Made by a program: the position numbers and the translations under genes
The notes under the pieces: generated by a model
Told to the model about the DNA's origin: nothing
The model's input: the letters and a program-made list of their open reading frames with translations, nothing else
The model's database searches: none
Source: Gordius sp. MW1
Lineage: Eukaryota; Nematomorpha; Gordioida; Gordea; Gordiidae
Direction: 5' to 3'
Length of the DNA stretch: 64,000 nucleotides
Assembly (NCBI GenBank): GCA_964036665.1
Contig: OZ038528.1
Span: 5,462,501-5,526,500 of the forward strand
In this document: positions 23,762 to 35,300 of the stretch, piece after piece
Layout: the number at the start of each line of letters is the position of its first letter
Position numbering within the stretch: the stretch's first letter is position 1

Positions 23762-24470
23762 GTTCCTTCATATCCACGTCTGGAGGATTTGCGTAAAGTA
23801 TGACTGACTAAAATTTTTGCCATGATTAAGGCAGATTTTAAATCCAGTTGATGGGTGATTACGTGTTTGCAATAATTTGAAGACTTCCATCGTTCGATCA
23901 CACTTATGGTTCATTTGCGTTTTGATAGATTGGTAAAGGTGTTACCCCCCTGGTAACCCTCGCCATGGTCATTAGTTTTAGGAATTAAAATTTTATCTCT
24001 ATTTAGGATTAAATTCTTTACAATATTTGTCAAAAGTATCAGTTCGGAAATAATTGTTTTTACCGAAATAGGCCATTCGGTTTTAATTACAATATAACAT
24101 TGGATCAAATTGTACATTAGTAATACCTATGCAACATACTTATTGTTAACTTGATAAACATTAAATAAATTATAAAGTAATATAAAACAACATAAAACAC
24201 ACCTTTGTTTATACTTTATAACGCACAAAATAATCTCTATGAATTTGTAAAGGCTCGCCGAGTATGCACGGCCCGAGCTCGCTAGGTTGTATTAAGACCC
24301 GTCCCCTCCCGTTATTTCTTATAAAGCAAAAGCTTGCCGAAATATTTATAATTAAAATTCATGGGGTTTACAAATAACAATAATGATTTTGTTTATAATA
24401 TATATATATTTTGTTATTAAATGTTATTTAGTTTACTCTTTAAACTGTTAATATTAAATTAGTAAATAAC

Positions 24471-24622
24471 CATGTAGCCAGGCCCCCCCCCCCCCTAAAT
24501 GACAAAAAAATTTCAATGCAAAAACCCTTAAAAATAAAATATGTTTGCCCCCCCCCCCCTGATTAAACTTTTGAACGTTTCGCCCCCCCCCCCCCCTAAT
24601 CCAAAACCCGGCTACGCCCATG
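24471..24622. mobile_element. hAT MITE, CATGGGCGTAGCC family, truncated left end
   Basis: Left end CATGTAGCCAGG (internal deletion), right end CCGGCTACGCCCATG. TSD TAAATAAC (24463-24470) versus AAAATAAC (24623-24630). Long C tracts inside. Confidence 0.75.
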
Positions 24623-26055
24623 AAAATAACTAGGCAGAAATTAAAAATTGCGAGATATCAGATTTTATTATGTTGCCTATAAAAAGTTTTTGCGATCTGT
24701 TTTAAAGCTATGAAATTTGATTAATAAGGGTGAGTTAATACGAAAGTAAAATAAAATTTTAAATTAATGAATTATGTTTTATTTCATAAGATTAAATGCT
24801 ATGCAATTCAGAGCCAACCCTCCTCCCCTTTAAGTAAAATGCCACGTTTAAGGGGCAGGGTTACTGTGTGACTACCTTAAAACCTCTAACTTGCAAGAAT
24901 TGGATAGCAGCAAATTAAACCACTGCTTTTATATGAAATATAGAAGAGATTGAGGGCTTACTTTTATTCTTCACCTAGCTAACTAACGGTAAAAAACGTC
25001 ATTACTATCCCTCGTCACCACCTTTATTGAAGGTGGGGGGGGGGGAGAAGTGCAGTGTAGTGCGCATAAGTCTTTCTTTTTTTCTCCTTTATCGATTGTC
25101 GATATTCACTGCTCTCCCCTCCCCTGAAGCTATTGCAGCTCACCGTATAAGAAAAGAAATGGAAGGGAAAGAGCCGAGAAAAAACGATAAAAGTTGTGCA
25201 TACGCAGAGAAAGGGTAGAGGCAAAGAATGGAGATACTGACTTAAAAGTAAGAAGAATAAAGTTAGAGACTGCTGAGAGAAGAAAGAAAAAATAAAGGCT
25301 GTTATTGCAGTGCAATCAATATACACGATATAAGCACAAAACTGTGTAGTGGAGGAAAGTGAGGGATGTGGAAATGTAAATGGTAGTGGGGTGACCTTTT
25401 ATTGTGCACATAAGGCGTAGCTCTGCACCACCACATCCCCCCCCCACCGCTTTATGTATGCGTTTTGTTGTTTACTTACTCATTCCCTCTCCTTTTTTAC
25501 CCTCTTCTCCTCTGTTTACGTTCGATTTTTTCCCCATTTTTCGCGTAAAATATCCGTGTTTTTTACGTTTCAATCGCTGTTCTATCGTTGATTTTATCAT
25601 AATTCGAGAACATTGAAGGTAAAATTACGATATTTATTAGATTTATGTCGATGTACATCATGCTTTGTAATCATACTACTAATAATAATCATTATTTCAA
25701 TCAAATCGTTTGTTTACAATTATATGCTAATCACTGCTATTTAAAAAATCGAAATAAAGGTAGTTAGGAAAAATTCTTCTCGCAAATCTTGTAATTCTTT
25801 ATTTTAATTATATAAAATTTCAAAAAATTATCACCCTCTCCCCTTAATTTTGAATCTTAGCTACGCCCGTGGAGGTTGAATTTAATTCTAAAAAAGGGCC
25901 ATTTTCTTAAAAAATTTGTCCCAAAATCAGATAATTTTTTTTTAGTTTTGCTGTTGAAGTTATATTTACACCTTCGTTCTTTCAAATTAATGGTGGGCTT
26001 TAAAGGAAAAGCCTTTTTGCAAGCTAATATCGGGCAAGGGGCCTAACCTTAAAAT

Positions 26056-26311
26056 GGGACCGGGTCAAAATAGCAGAAAAAAAAACAGCAGAATTGGTCA
26101 GAACTGGTCAGATCAAGATTGGTCAGGAGGGTTAAGGTTTGGGTTAGTGTTTTAGGTCAGCGTTTTAGGTTAGGGTCAGGGTTAGGATTAGATGCACATC
26201 AAATTTCCTCCCCATTTGAGATTTAATTCTAATATATTGATTATCTAAAATCTTGTTCTGACCAGTTCTGATCAATTCTGCTGTTTTTTTCTGCTATTTT
26301 GACCCCGATTC
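26056..26311. mobile_element. 256-bp hAT-type MITE with degenerate TTAGGG core
   Basis: The ends are inverted (GGGACCGGGTCAAAATAGCA / TGCTATTTTGACCCCGATTC). The 8-bp TSD CTTAAAAT sits at 26048-26055 and 26312-26319, and copy A has the empty site. The inside contains GGTCAGAACTGGTCAG repeats and GGTTTGGGTTAGTG/GGGTCAGGGTTAGG words. A sister copy lies at 47798-48052. Confidence 0.9.
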
Positions 26312-26939
26312 CTTAAAATTAATCTACGAGCATAATAACTAATTTAAATTATAAAATGTCGTTATTTTAAAATGTTTTAAGAACGTTTGTAAACATAGAT
26401 ATTTGAAGTCAACAACATTTGTTAATTCAAATTGACAAAAGGTTTTTGTAATTTTTTGTCACATATTTATCATTCCTATATGGTTTTAGTAAACACCGAA
26501 ATGCTTTAATTTTTTAGTTGACACTTTCCGATAAGTTAATTTGTAAATTTAAGCTGCTAGTCAAAGGACAGGCTTGGTATTTTATTTTTATATTTTATGT
26601 ATATTTAATTGATATATTTATTTTTTTTACTTAAATTGATCCGAGTTTTTATCACGAAGCTGTCTGTGCACGTTTTTAATTAAATAGTGTCTAGAATAAA
26701 TCTAAAAAGTATATAAAAAAACTGGTCTAAGCATGAACCTTTTTTTGAATGAAATCTGTACCTGACATGCCTAAAATTAGATTTGTGCCCCACCTGAATA
26801 CTTGGTCGAATAAAGGTCTGGCAGGTAGACCATAAATTGTATATTAATTAATTGCTATGAAATTTATGGGCTTCTTTTAATGTGATTTATCTTGGTAAAA
26901 ATTTAATGAAGAGTTTAAAAATTTTATGATTAGAGTTCC

Positions 26940-29765
26940 ATGGCAGATCTCAATCAAGGAGATTTGGCATCTTATTTGATCAAAGAACTGATTGGAAGCA
27001 GCACGACAGCTCAGCCCGTTAATCGCATTAGTCAATTATTAGAAGAATTAAAACAAGCTTTGAACGGAGTCGCACAGCCTCCGATCTCTTACGAATCTGC
27101 ATTACCCGAATTTAACGCACAATTTTTGAACACTTTTCCCGATCCCGATTTGTTCAGGTATGACATATGGTTCAACAAATAAACAAGAGAAAACTTCTTT
27201 TTTTTAATGCGGTTTACAAATCATAAAAATAAGTTAATATTTGGTTGAGAATGATTAAGGATGCTTTATTAATATCATTTATTAGTCATCAAAATGAATT
27301 ATATCTCTACCAAATCTTATGTTCAGACTCGATTACTTTAATTGAATATTGAAACTGGGCACGCCTTAAGCCTAGTAAATAGTGTTGTAAAAACGGCTGG
27401 GTTTTGTTTGGTCGACCTGTGGTTTTAGTCGACTAAACATAAACAGACCAAAAGTTTTTTGGTCAAATCTTTAGTCTGCCAATGTTTAGTCGACCAAACA
27501 AATCCTACCCATTTTAACAACACAACTAGTATACACTAAGCAATGACAACTTTTGGAGGCAATAATTAGAAATGCATTTAGGCTTTTGTCGCTCTACTAA
27601 TATATTTTAATTGTTAAAATTTAGATTGCTCTATTCACTATGAACTCAAACACTGTTGATCATAAAATTTGTTATACAATCCTTAGGTATAACGAGGAAC
27701 GCGTTCGCTCACGAACTTATCGGGCCCCATGTTGCGATGTAACTCTCATAGCCTTGCACGCACCCCAGTGTCAACGATATGGTACACAGTCACGGCTAAG
27801 TTCGCACCAACCTGCCTCCACTAATACTCCTCATTACCTCGCGGTACGTTATATCGTCAAATGATTTGTAAATTTTCGTTTCATTTTAGACGTGTCACAA
27901 CAATACGTTGCCTGGTGGCATAGACGCAAGTAATTGTTATGGTAAGTGCCTTTATTTTTTCATATTTAGACGCTTGATAGATTGATTAATTTGGATAGTC
28001 ACCAATTTTTCAATTTTTATCAGGTTATATTCATCATATCACTGCCAATCATGGCGAGTCCCTAACGTAATGGACGCAAAATACTAAGTTTTTAGAAGCG
28101 GTTAAGCTGTCTATTTTGACTTATGTTTAGTAGACTAAAACCAAAGGTCGATCAAACAAAACCCAGCCGTTTTTACAACAGTATGATTATATGGGATTAT
28201 CTTTTGTTTTAGCACCTTTACCTCCTAACCACATCTTGCCAATGCCGAAAACGAACTCAAATAGCGGCGATCAAATTAAGATGCCACTCATAACACCTGC
28301 CCTGACGACGAAAATAAATGCCGCACCACTTGAATACGTTGTTAACGATTCATCCTGGAGCAGTGAGGATCTGATTCCCATTAAAGTTGAAGTTCCCGAA
28401 AAGCGGGTCGTTAATAATTTAGCACGTAATAGCCACCGAGCTTGTAAAAACAAAAAACGTAAGACACTTGCTTCGTACAAGCCTTATGCCATATGGGACG
28501 AAAACAAGGCGAAACAAGCTAACGCGCTCATAGAAGAGGCGACTAACCACGAAGGGGATGACTTTTCCAATTATAGCGTGAGGAGAATGTCTGAAAGATT
28601 AGGAGTTTCCCAGAGTTCGTTTTACAAATACTTAAAGTTGACGCGTCCCGAAACCGAAGGGGGACCTCGTAAAGTATTGAACCTCGTTGGGCGGCGCGGT
28701 CTAACAGAAAGTGTGGTCCCTACCTCCGCTACCTATACGGAGTTTACTGAACATTTGTACAAAATATTGGAAAAAGAAGAGGCACTTACCGTAACGCAAA
28801 TTAGGGAAAGACTACCGGTACATTTGCGCCGGACAAATCCATCCATCATTAAAAACCTCAAGCGCATGAATTGCGTGAGGCGTAGCGTTAGCGCTATCAC
28901 GGCGTCCAAAAATATTCTAGCCATACAAGCTAGATCGGGTGGTTGTCATAATATATCGGGGTATTGGTCTCTCAACCGATCCAAATCAAGTGTTAAAGAG
29001 AAGCCCGCCGTCGAGGTAACTAGTGAGTCAAATAAAACGTTCCTTAAGAATGACCAAGTCATAATGGTGAGGAAAGCTTATGCCGATTGCATCCTAAGTC
29101 TATCCCAATCAACTAACGCCGATGTAGACACGAAATGCGGAGATGCCACCTTCTTAAAAAGTCTAATTTTTGTGAGCTATAAAAGATATCCAATTGAGCT
29201 GATACCAAAAGGAATCGACATTGAAGGAACTGCTTCGAGTCAAAAAGGACCAATTCTTGAAATCTTCGTAACGCTGTCAGTCAAAGGCGTCATGAATTAC
29301 GCTGTTAATATTGTTAACAATGGCACATCAGAACCAGTGGCAAATACCTTTGTTCCATTCGTGCGTCGCACGGTGGACCTTATAAACCGGGCGAGATTTA
29401 TAAATAACCTAGTATCTTTGGTATTAGTGGTTGATAGGGGTACGTGCCCAGATGTGGAAATAAAACTAGACGACGCGAGAAGCAATATGACTTTCAAAGA
29501 TCCATCTCATTCCCTCATATATTTACCTCCGGCGTCGGATTCATTAAATCCCATTTCTCAATTTATGCACGATCTGCGAGAATACGTCAGAAGCAACTAC
29601 CCTTTCACTTTGAGCTCTAATGGCGAAGCTTCAAGTGCAAAGGCAGCTGCTTTAAGCGACTTAAGCTCTTCTTATATTAAAGCGGTCGCCAACAATGATT
29701 TCACACCTTTGTATGAACGCACCCAAAAATATATTTGTATGGCCGCAAATTATGAATATTTCTGA
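26940..29765 (+). CDS. Domesticated Tc1/IS630-type transposase-derived protein, copy B (4 exons)
   Basis: Exons 26940-27157, 27687-27843, 27890-27941 and 28213-29765, with the same phases as copy A, give 659 aa (one extra Asn encoded by exon 3). By my manual count the fourth exon differs from A at about 44 of 517 residues. Both helix-turn-helix regions, the DDE-like fold and the same loss of the first and third catalytic residues are shared (FVSY, VVDRGT, LNPIS). Since A and B have diverged by many substitutions yet neither has a stop, frameshift or lost splice site, function has probably been kept. Intron 2 is again 46 bp. Intron 3 is longer (271 versus 196 bp) because it holds half of a palindromic MITE. 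The A-copy AATAAA is mutated here. The target site or partner is unknown. Confidence 0.85.
27380..27525. mobile_element. Palindromic hAT MITE in intron 1 of copy B
   Basis: Same position, sequence and TSD as the MITE at 12719-12864 in copy A (CTAGTAAA before and CTAGTATA after), so it was inserted before the duplication. Confidence 0.85.
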
Positions 29766-29977
29766 GGATATTATTACGTTACACCAAAGAAATTATGTAT
29801 ATTTGTAAAAAATATAAATCGTTTTTATTCAAACTCGAATTAAATAATAACTGTTGTTGTCCTCAAAATAATGTTCGAAACAAATAATATCACAAACGAA
29901 TTTTTGCTTATCCTATTAATAAAAGAATATTGGCGACATCTAAAACTGAACTATTTGACCAAATATGCAATAATAAC

Positions 29978-31656
29978 TAGTGTTTCGATCTCGTCTCGGT
30001 CTCGAAAGCACAATCGGGAGCGATTATTAAAATCTCGTCTCGGCCTAAAAAAATCTCGATCTCGTCTCGCCGAGAATTCTCGTCTCAATTTTTAAAAATA
30101 ATTATACCAAATATATTCTTTTTCTAGCTCTTATAAATTAGTATGTAAGATATAAATTGGTCATAATGGAACCAATTTTTTTCTCAAACCCCAAAACACA
30201 AGCTAGATGAGTAACTTAAAATAGGAAGCATTAATATAGGTGTAGTATACTACTAAACTTGAAGGTATAAAGTTGCTAATTAATAACTTTTGTTTCCTGG
30301 CTAAGGCTCAATAAAAGGATAAAGTTTAATAATATCATCATATTTTAACACAATGAATTTATTGACATCTTATATAACAACGTTAAAATAATGACGAAAA
30401 TGAGAGAGTAAACTTTTAAAAATATTATCATTATTTAAAACAAGTAATTATCTAAACATTGCAAATACAATAAAATAGGTATTATTGTTGGAAGAACATA
30501 AAAGTTTTAAGACCTTACGTTAAATCATATATAATTTAATTAAAGTTGTTAAATATAAATTTAAACAATTCTATTATAGTGTGACATCCCATTATACATA
30601 ACAAAGTATTAACTTAATCCATTTATTATTAATTTTTGCATAAAATAATTACGTACCAATAAAGCTGATGTTCATATATTTTAATTTATGGAATTGCAGC
30701 ATTTTGCAAAAAATTCAGTGAATTTGAATGCATCTGCCAAGCCTACATTTTAACGTAAAATGTTATAAATGTGATGGGTTGAAAATTGTTGAGGTGTGCC
30801 AAAAGTTTAGGCATATCAAGCTCCTGACAGATTCATGAGTTAATTTACGTTTTCGAATAGTCAGAGACGCCTTCGAAAACAATCTTTCGGCAGGCACCGA
30901 GGTCACCGGAGTGCTCAAAAAATCTCCAGCCATACTGCTAAATTGGGATAATTATATTTTTAATGAATTAACTATAAAATATATACAATTATTTAGTCAT
31001 TTTTAAAGAATATGTTTGATATATAATAGCTGTTAAATGCTTAGATTTTCTAAAGCATCTAAGTTCGCTGAAAAAAAGTTTTTGGGCATTTAATTCCTTA
31101 TAAACTTAGTAGGGTAAAGGTTAAATAATCCTCATGATGGTAACGTTTAAGATGTCGTTGAACACCTGAAGTATTGCTATCAGTCTTACTACTTTAAAGC
31201 ACAATTTACACTTCCCCATTTTATTTAATTCATTCTTGGATTTTGTGAAATTTTTGAGCAGCTTGCTCTTTTTTGAATTAAATGATGAACTTGTTGCGCA
31301 TAAACTCATTATAAGTCTAAAATTATTATTTGTTCAAATACTCTAAGGGCCACATGTTGTCTATTGAAAAAAGTATACTACAAATTTGAAATTCGCAAGA
31401 AGCGGATAATTAGGTGCGTAAGTAATTTAGTATCAAAAGCTCCAAATTCATATTAATTTGTATTTAATATCCTAAATGTAAATGTAATAAAATAAAAAAT
31501 TTTAATAGATAAATTAAGTCTCAATAGTTAAAAATAAGTAGCCGGGACCTCGACTATAAAATCTCGTTTCGTCTCGTCTCGAGGTAAAAATTCTCGTCTC
31601 GATCTAGACTCAATTTTTCCGAGACCGAGATTTTTCTCGGTTTTTTCGCATCACTA
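29978..31656 (-). mobile_element. BED-hAT element with TCTCG arrays and a dead transposase
   Basis: Perfect TSD ATAATAAC at 29970-29977 and 31657-31664; the ends are TAGTGTTTCGATCTCG and CGCATCACTA. Arrays of (TCTCG)-like words lie at 29985-30080 and 31560-31640. On the minus strand 31145-31290 encodes a BED zinc finger (CKLCFKVVK, then in the next frame SNTSGVQRHLKRYHHE), and 30795-30920 encodes a hAT C-terminal motif (VPAERLFSKASLTIRKRK). One frameshift separates the finger halves and the middle is decayed. Copy A shows the empty site. Confidence 0.93.
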
Positions 31657-32380
31657 ATAATAACGTTTTAAAGTATATCATTAAGGCGAATTGAAAAAAT
31701 AATCAAAGGTGCAGATTATACTTAATCTTCCTATATGAAATACAACATAAATAGTGCTTAGGCAAGATTAACCAAAGGGGGTGTAATTTTTTATATTATA
31801 AATTTAATAAACAATATGAAAGGAAAATATTTTGTTATTAATAGCAATATATATTTTCCAGTGCAATTTAGACATATTAAATGCAATAAAATTAAATTAA
31901 TTTCCAAATCTATCAATAGTTTTGCTTTCTAATACAGATTATTTAAAAAGGCGTCTTACCGAAATGTCTGAATATGCCACCTTTAATTATTGGTTAAATT
32001 AAGAATGCGATTTTAATTAGAATAATTTGGAAAGTTTGAGTCCATGCCAACTAAATTTGTTAGTTTAAAAGTCCATTTGTTTTTTAGCACATATAACCCA
32101 TTACTTAATTTAACTAAAAATATAGAGCCATATGTCACTGGTTTATTTTAAAAAGTTATTAAGAGAAAGAATGCTGTCAAATAATAAAATTATGTTTAAT
32201 AAGAAAAAAATAAATAAATAGCTTAAATAAAATTAATTATTCTGAACAATCTAACTAATTTAAACTTTTTTCTTCAAATTAATTATAAAAATTGAAAGGA
32301 TCTTTATATGTAATAGTTAAGCTTTTCCTAGATTAGAGGTATAATTTATTTCAGCTACAATTGTATAATAACTATAATAA

Positions 32381-35300
32381 TCATAACATCATATCAGCTC
32401 CAAATCCTTCATCAGGTTCTGTGTCAGATTCTAAAATTTCACAAAATATGTATAAATTTAACTTAATTTAAAAAAGCATTGCTAATTATAATTCTCAAAA
32501 TTTAAAAAACAACAACAAATTATAGTAAAATTGTTGTTTGTTATTGATGGAATACATCTCTCATACCTTCGTAGTAAATTAGAGCTGGATCGTTAGTGTC
32601 TTCAACAATATTTTTTTCCATTCCTTCGTTTTCTTTGAGCAATTGAGTCTGCCCAAAAAACGATTGACACAACATCAATTAAATTATTTTTTGATATGAT
32701 TAACAAAAAAGGCAACTAAAATAAATAAGAATATTCTGAAAAGCAAATTATCAAACCTGATGAATAAGGTGACCGAGTTTTCCTTTTAGTTGCATAAGCT
32801 TAGGGAATACAGAAGTACGGTCCGTAAGCAGTTCCTTAACGTTCGATAAGTCTTGATAAATTTCCGGTGTCTGGGTTTTAATAATATTGAACTTTTTAAC
32901 ACAAATTAATTCTCTGCCTTCACCCTACGTTGGGTCAAGTTATATCAAAGAACAAATTGTATGGCAGAACATGGATATAAATCTGAAGTCAACTTCTCAT
33001 CTCTACTTCAATCGGTGACAAATAATTAACATTGCTAATTAAGTTTAGACATTAAACACAATGATCGACAAGTTATAAATTTTTCAACAATACGAAGCAA
33101 AACAAAAATCCTTCGCATACATAAATATATATTTTTTATGCTTAAAAAGTCAACAAAATCGTTAGAATCCTCAAAAATAGCTTTGTCCTTAAAATACGTG
33201 TAACTTAAATGGCACATTTGATATTACCGAAATGAGGAAGGAGGCGTGTTGAAGTAATATGCTGTCAAACCAGGTAAGTGTTGGCTTCAACCTTAAAATT
33301 AAGATATTATTAATTTAATCTTTAGATCAATCAATATATATTAGGTAACGAAACCATTAAAACCTTTGCAAATTTTGATATAATCTAGCTTAAAACCCTA
33401 TAAAAGTCTAAAAATTAGAGGGCTAGATTGAGAAATAAAAAGCAGCTATTTAATAAAATTTCAATTTGCGCCTAAGTTAACCACACATTTATGTTGATCG
33501 ATTATACATCATGGCATGGGCGTAGCCAGCATTGGGATAAGAGGGGGGGGGCAATAATGATTTAGGAAGGGGCAATAATGATTTAGGAAGGGGCAAAATG
33601 CTCATTTTTTGAAATTTTAATTTTCAAAAAAAATTGGATTTAAAAGGGGGGGGGCAGCCACTCCTCCCTGCCCCCCCTGGCTACGCCCATGCATCATGGG
33701 TAAAAAGACCGTAGCACATAATTTCTAAGATTAATGTACTCGTTGATTTTAGCGAAGGTCATCCGATGCCCTAATTCCGTAATAAAGGGGCATATCCACT
33801 TGAGTGGTAATCTCTTAACCGTTTCCTTTATAACGTTTTCGTTATTCGCCTGCAATACGTCCTGAAACGCAAAAAAATCATGCAAAATATAGATGCCTTA
33901 AATAGCGCGCTAAATATAAATGGAGTAAAATTAAACTAAATTTTCCATATAATTTCACTATTTGAAAACCCATTTAGATTTTTAACTTAAAATTACTATT
34001 GCATTTAATCGAATTTCATAAATAATCCATTTCTTTATAAATATATATAATGGCTATAAGATCTTTCCTCAAACATTCTATATAAAAAAATTTGATCTCG
34101 TTAGTTATTTAATGCAATTCGACTCTTATATACGCTTTAAAGCACATAAAGCTATCGGATTTTTCAACACTACTAAACATAATTTCAAACCCAAAGTTTC
34201 ATGCGGTCTCCAGCTTGCAGGCATTGCGTTATGAGCGCCACGAGAGTATCCGCTTTGGGAATGTAATTGGGAGCGTTGTTTGACGCTTTAACGCTCGATT
34301 CGGGAACGTTTTTAAAGTCGGCGCGCCTCTTTATACTCGGGCGACTCGATAAAATTTCTCGGATTCTGGAGTCTAGCGTCATCGAAGCCTGTTTGAAATT
34401 ATCAAATTAAATATGCTCTGGAATAAAGGTTACTAGTAAACTAAAACTTACTTTAATTTTATTATATATACCAATAAATTAAAGGAAGACAAAATACGGA
34501 ATCTAATTATAGCTCAAATGGCCTGATCTAACAAAATTGTCATAAGAGTGACAATATCAATATAAATATTTTGATTAAAATCTGTGTAAAACTTAGCCCA
34601 TGATGATGTTGAATTAAATATATTAATCATTTATAACAGCAGCCAAGATAACGCAATGATATGCAGAAAAAAACGGAGTATAATTTCATTCAATTACATA
34701 ATTTAAAATTAAAATGATACTAGTCATGTTTAAACCTTAGGATCGACTACAGTTTTGATTTGTGAGTCAGGCAATTCCATTTTGGATGTATGACCACCAT
34801 CTTTAGTATCTTTCAAATTATCATAATCTCTATATATTATATTGTCCCCGGCGTTGAGTTCATCACAATTCTATGATTAATTAAAAATCACATTGCTAAA
34901 ATTTTTCTTGACGAATTATATATAAATTAATATATTTATCACCATAATTGCTATATTAAATTTACTAAAAAGTTCCATATTAAAAAATATATTCCTCGTA
35001 CATTATTAGTTAACATAAAATACAAGCATTACCTCAATAATAACAAACCAAAATAGATTTTAATTAAAATTGGCTAGAAGGCACAATTAAGAATTTCTAG
35101 TTTTAAAAACTTGTTAAAGTACACATTAAACTGTCAGAGATAAATTCAATTTCACAAAAGTTCCTGATTTTCAAAAAATATCTTTCAATTCTTATTTGGA
35201 ATCAACCAAATTATGAATAAAAAAGCTTATTAGACATGTATAAACACATTACATTATTTAACCTCAACAAATTTAACTTTTTGTTCCCTCATTAAAGAAC

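Larger units (their letters stand above)
23201..25048. other. Non-coding stretch between R2 and segment B
   Basis: No gene recognised. It holds one palindromic MITE (23585-23761), one CATGGGCGTAGCC MITE (24471-24622) and AT-rich sequence. Short ORFs within are MITE readings or chance. Confidence 0.5.
25049..32127. repeat. Segmental duplication, copy B
   Basis: Colinear with 10294-15687. Extra relative to A: a 256-bp hAT MITE (26056-26311), half of a palindromic MITE in intron 3 (about 28122-28182), and a 1.68-kb hAT (29978-31656). The right edge lies about 250 bp before the 3' end of WDR43. The 25.05-26.9 kb part is non-coding apart from low-complexity ORFs. Confidence 0.9.

Noticed and set aside
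25024-25326. Overlapping ORFs of 60-100 aa in low-complexity A/G-rich sequence
   Set aside because: They are not conserved in frame in the paralogous stretch 10295-10615, and composition explains them.
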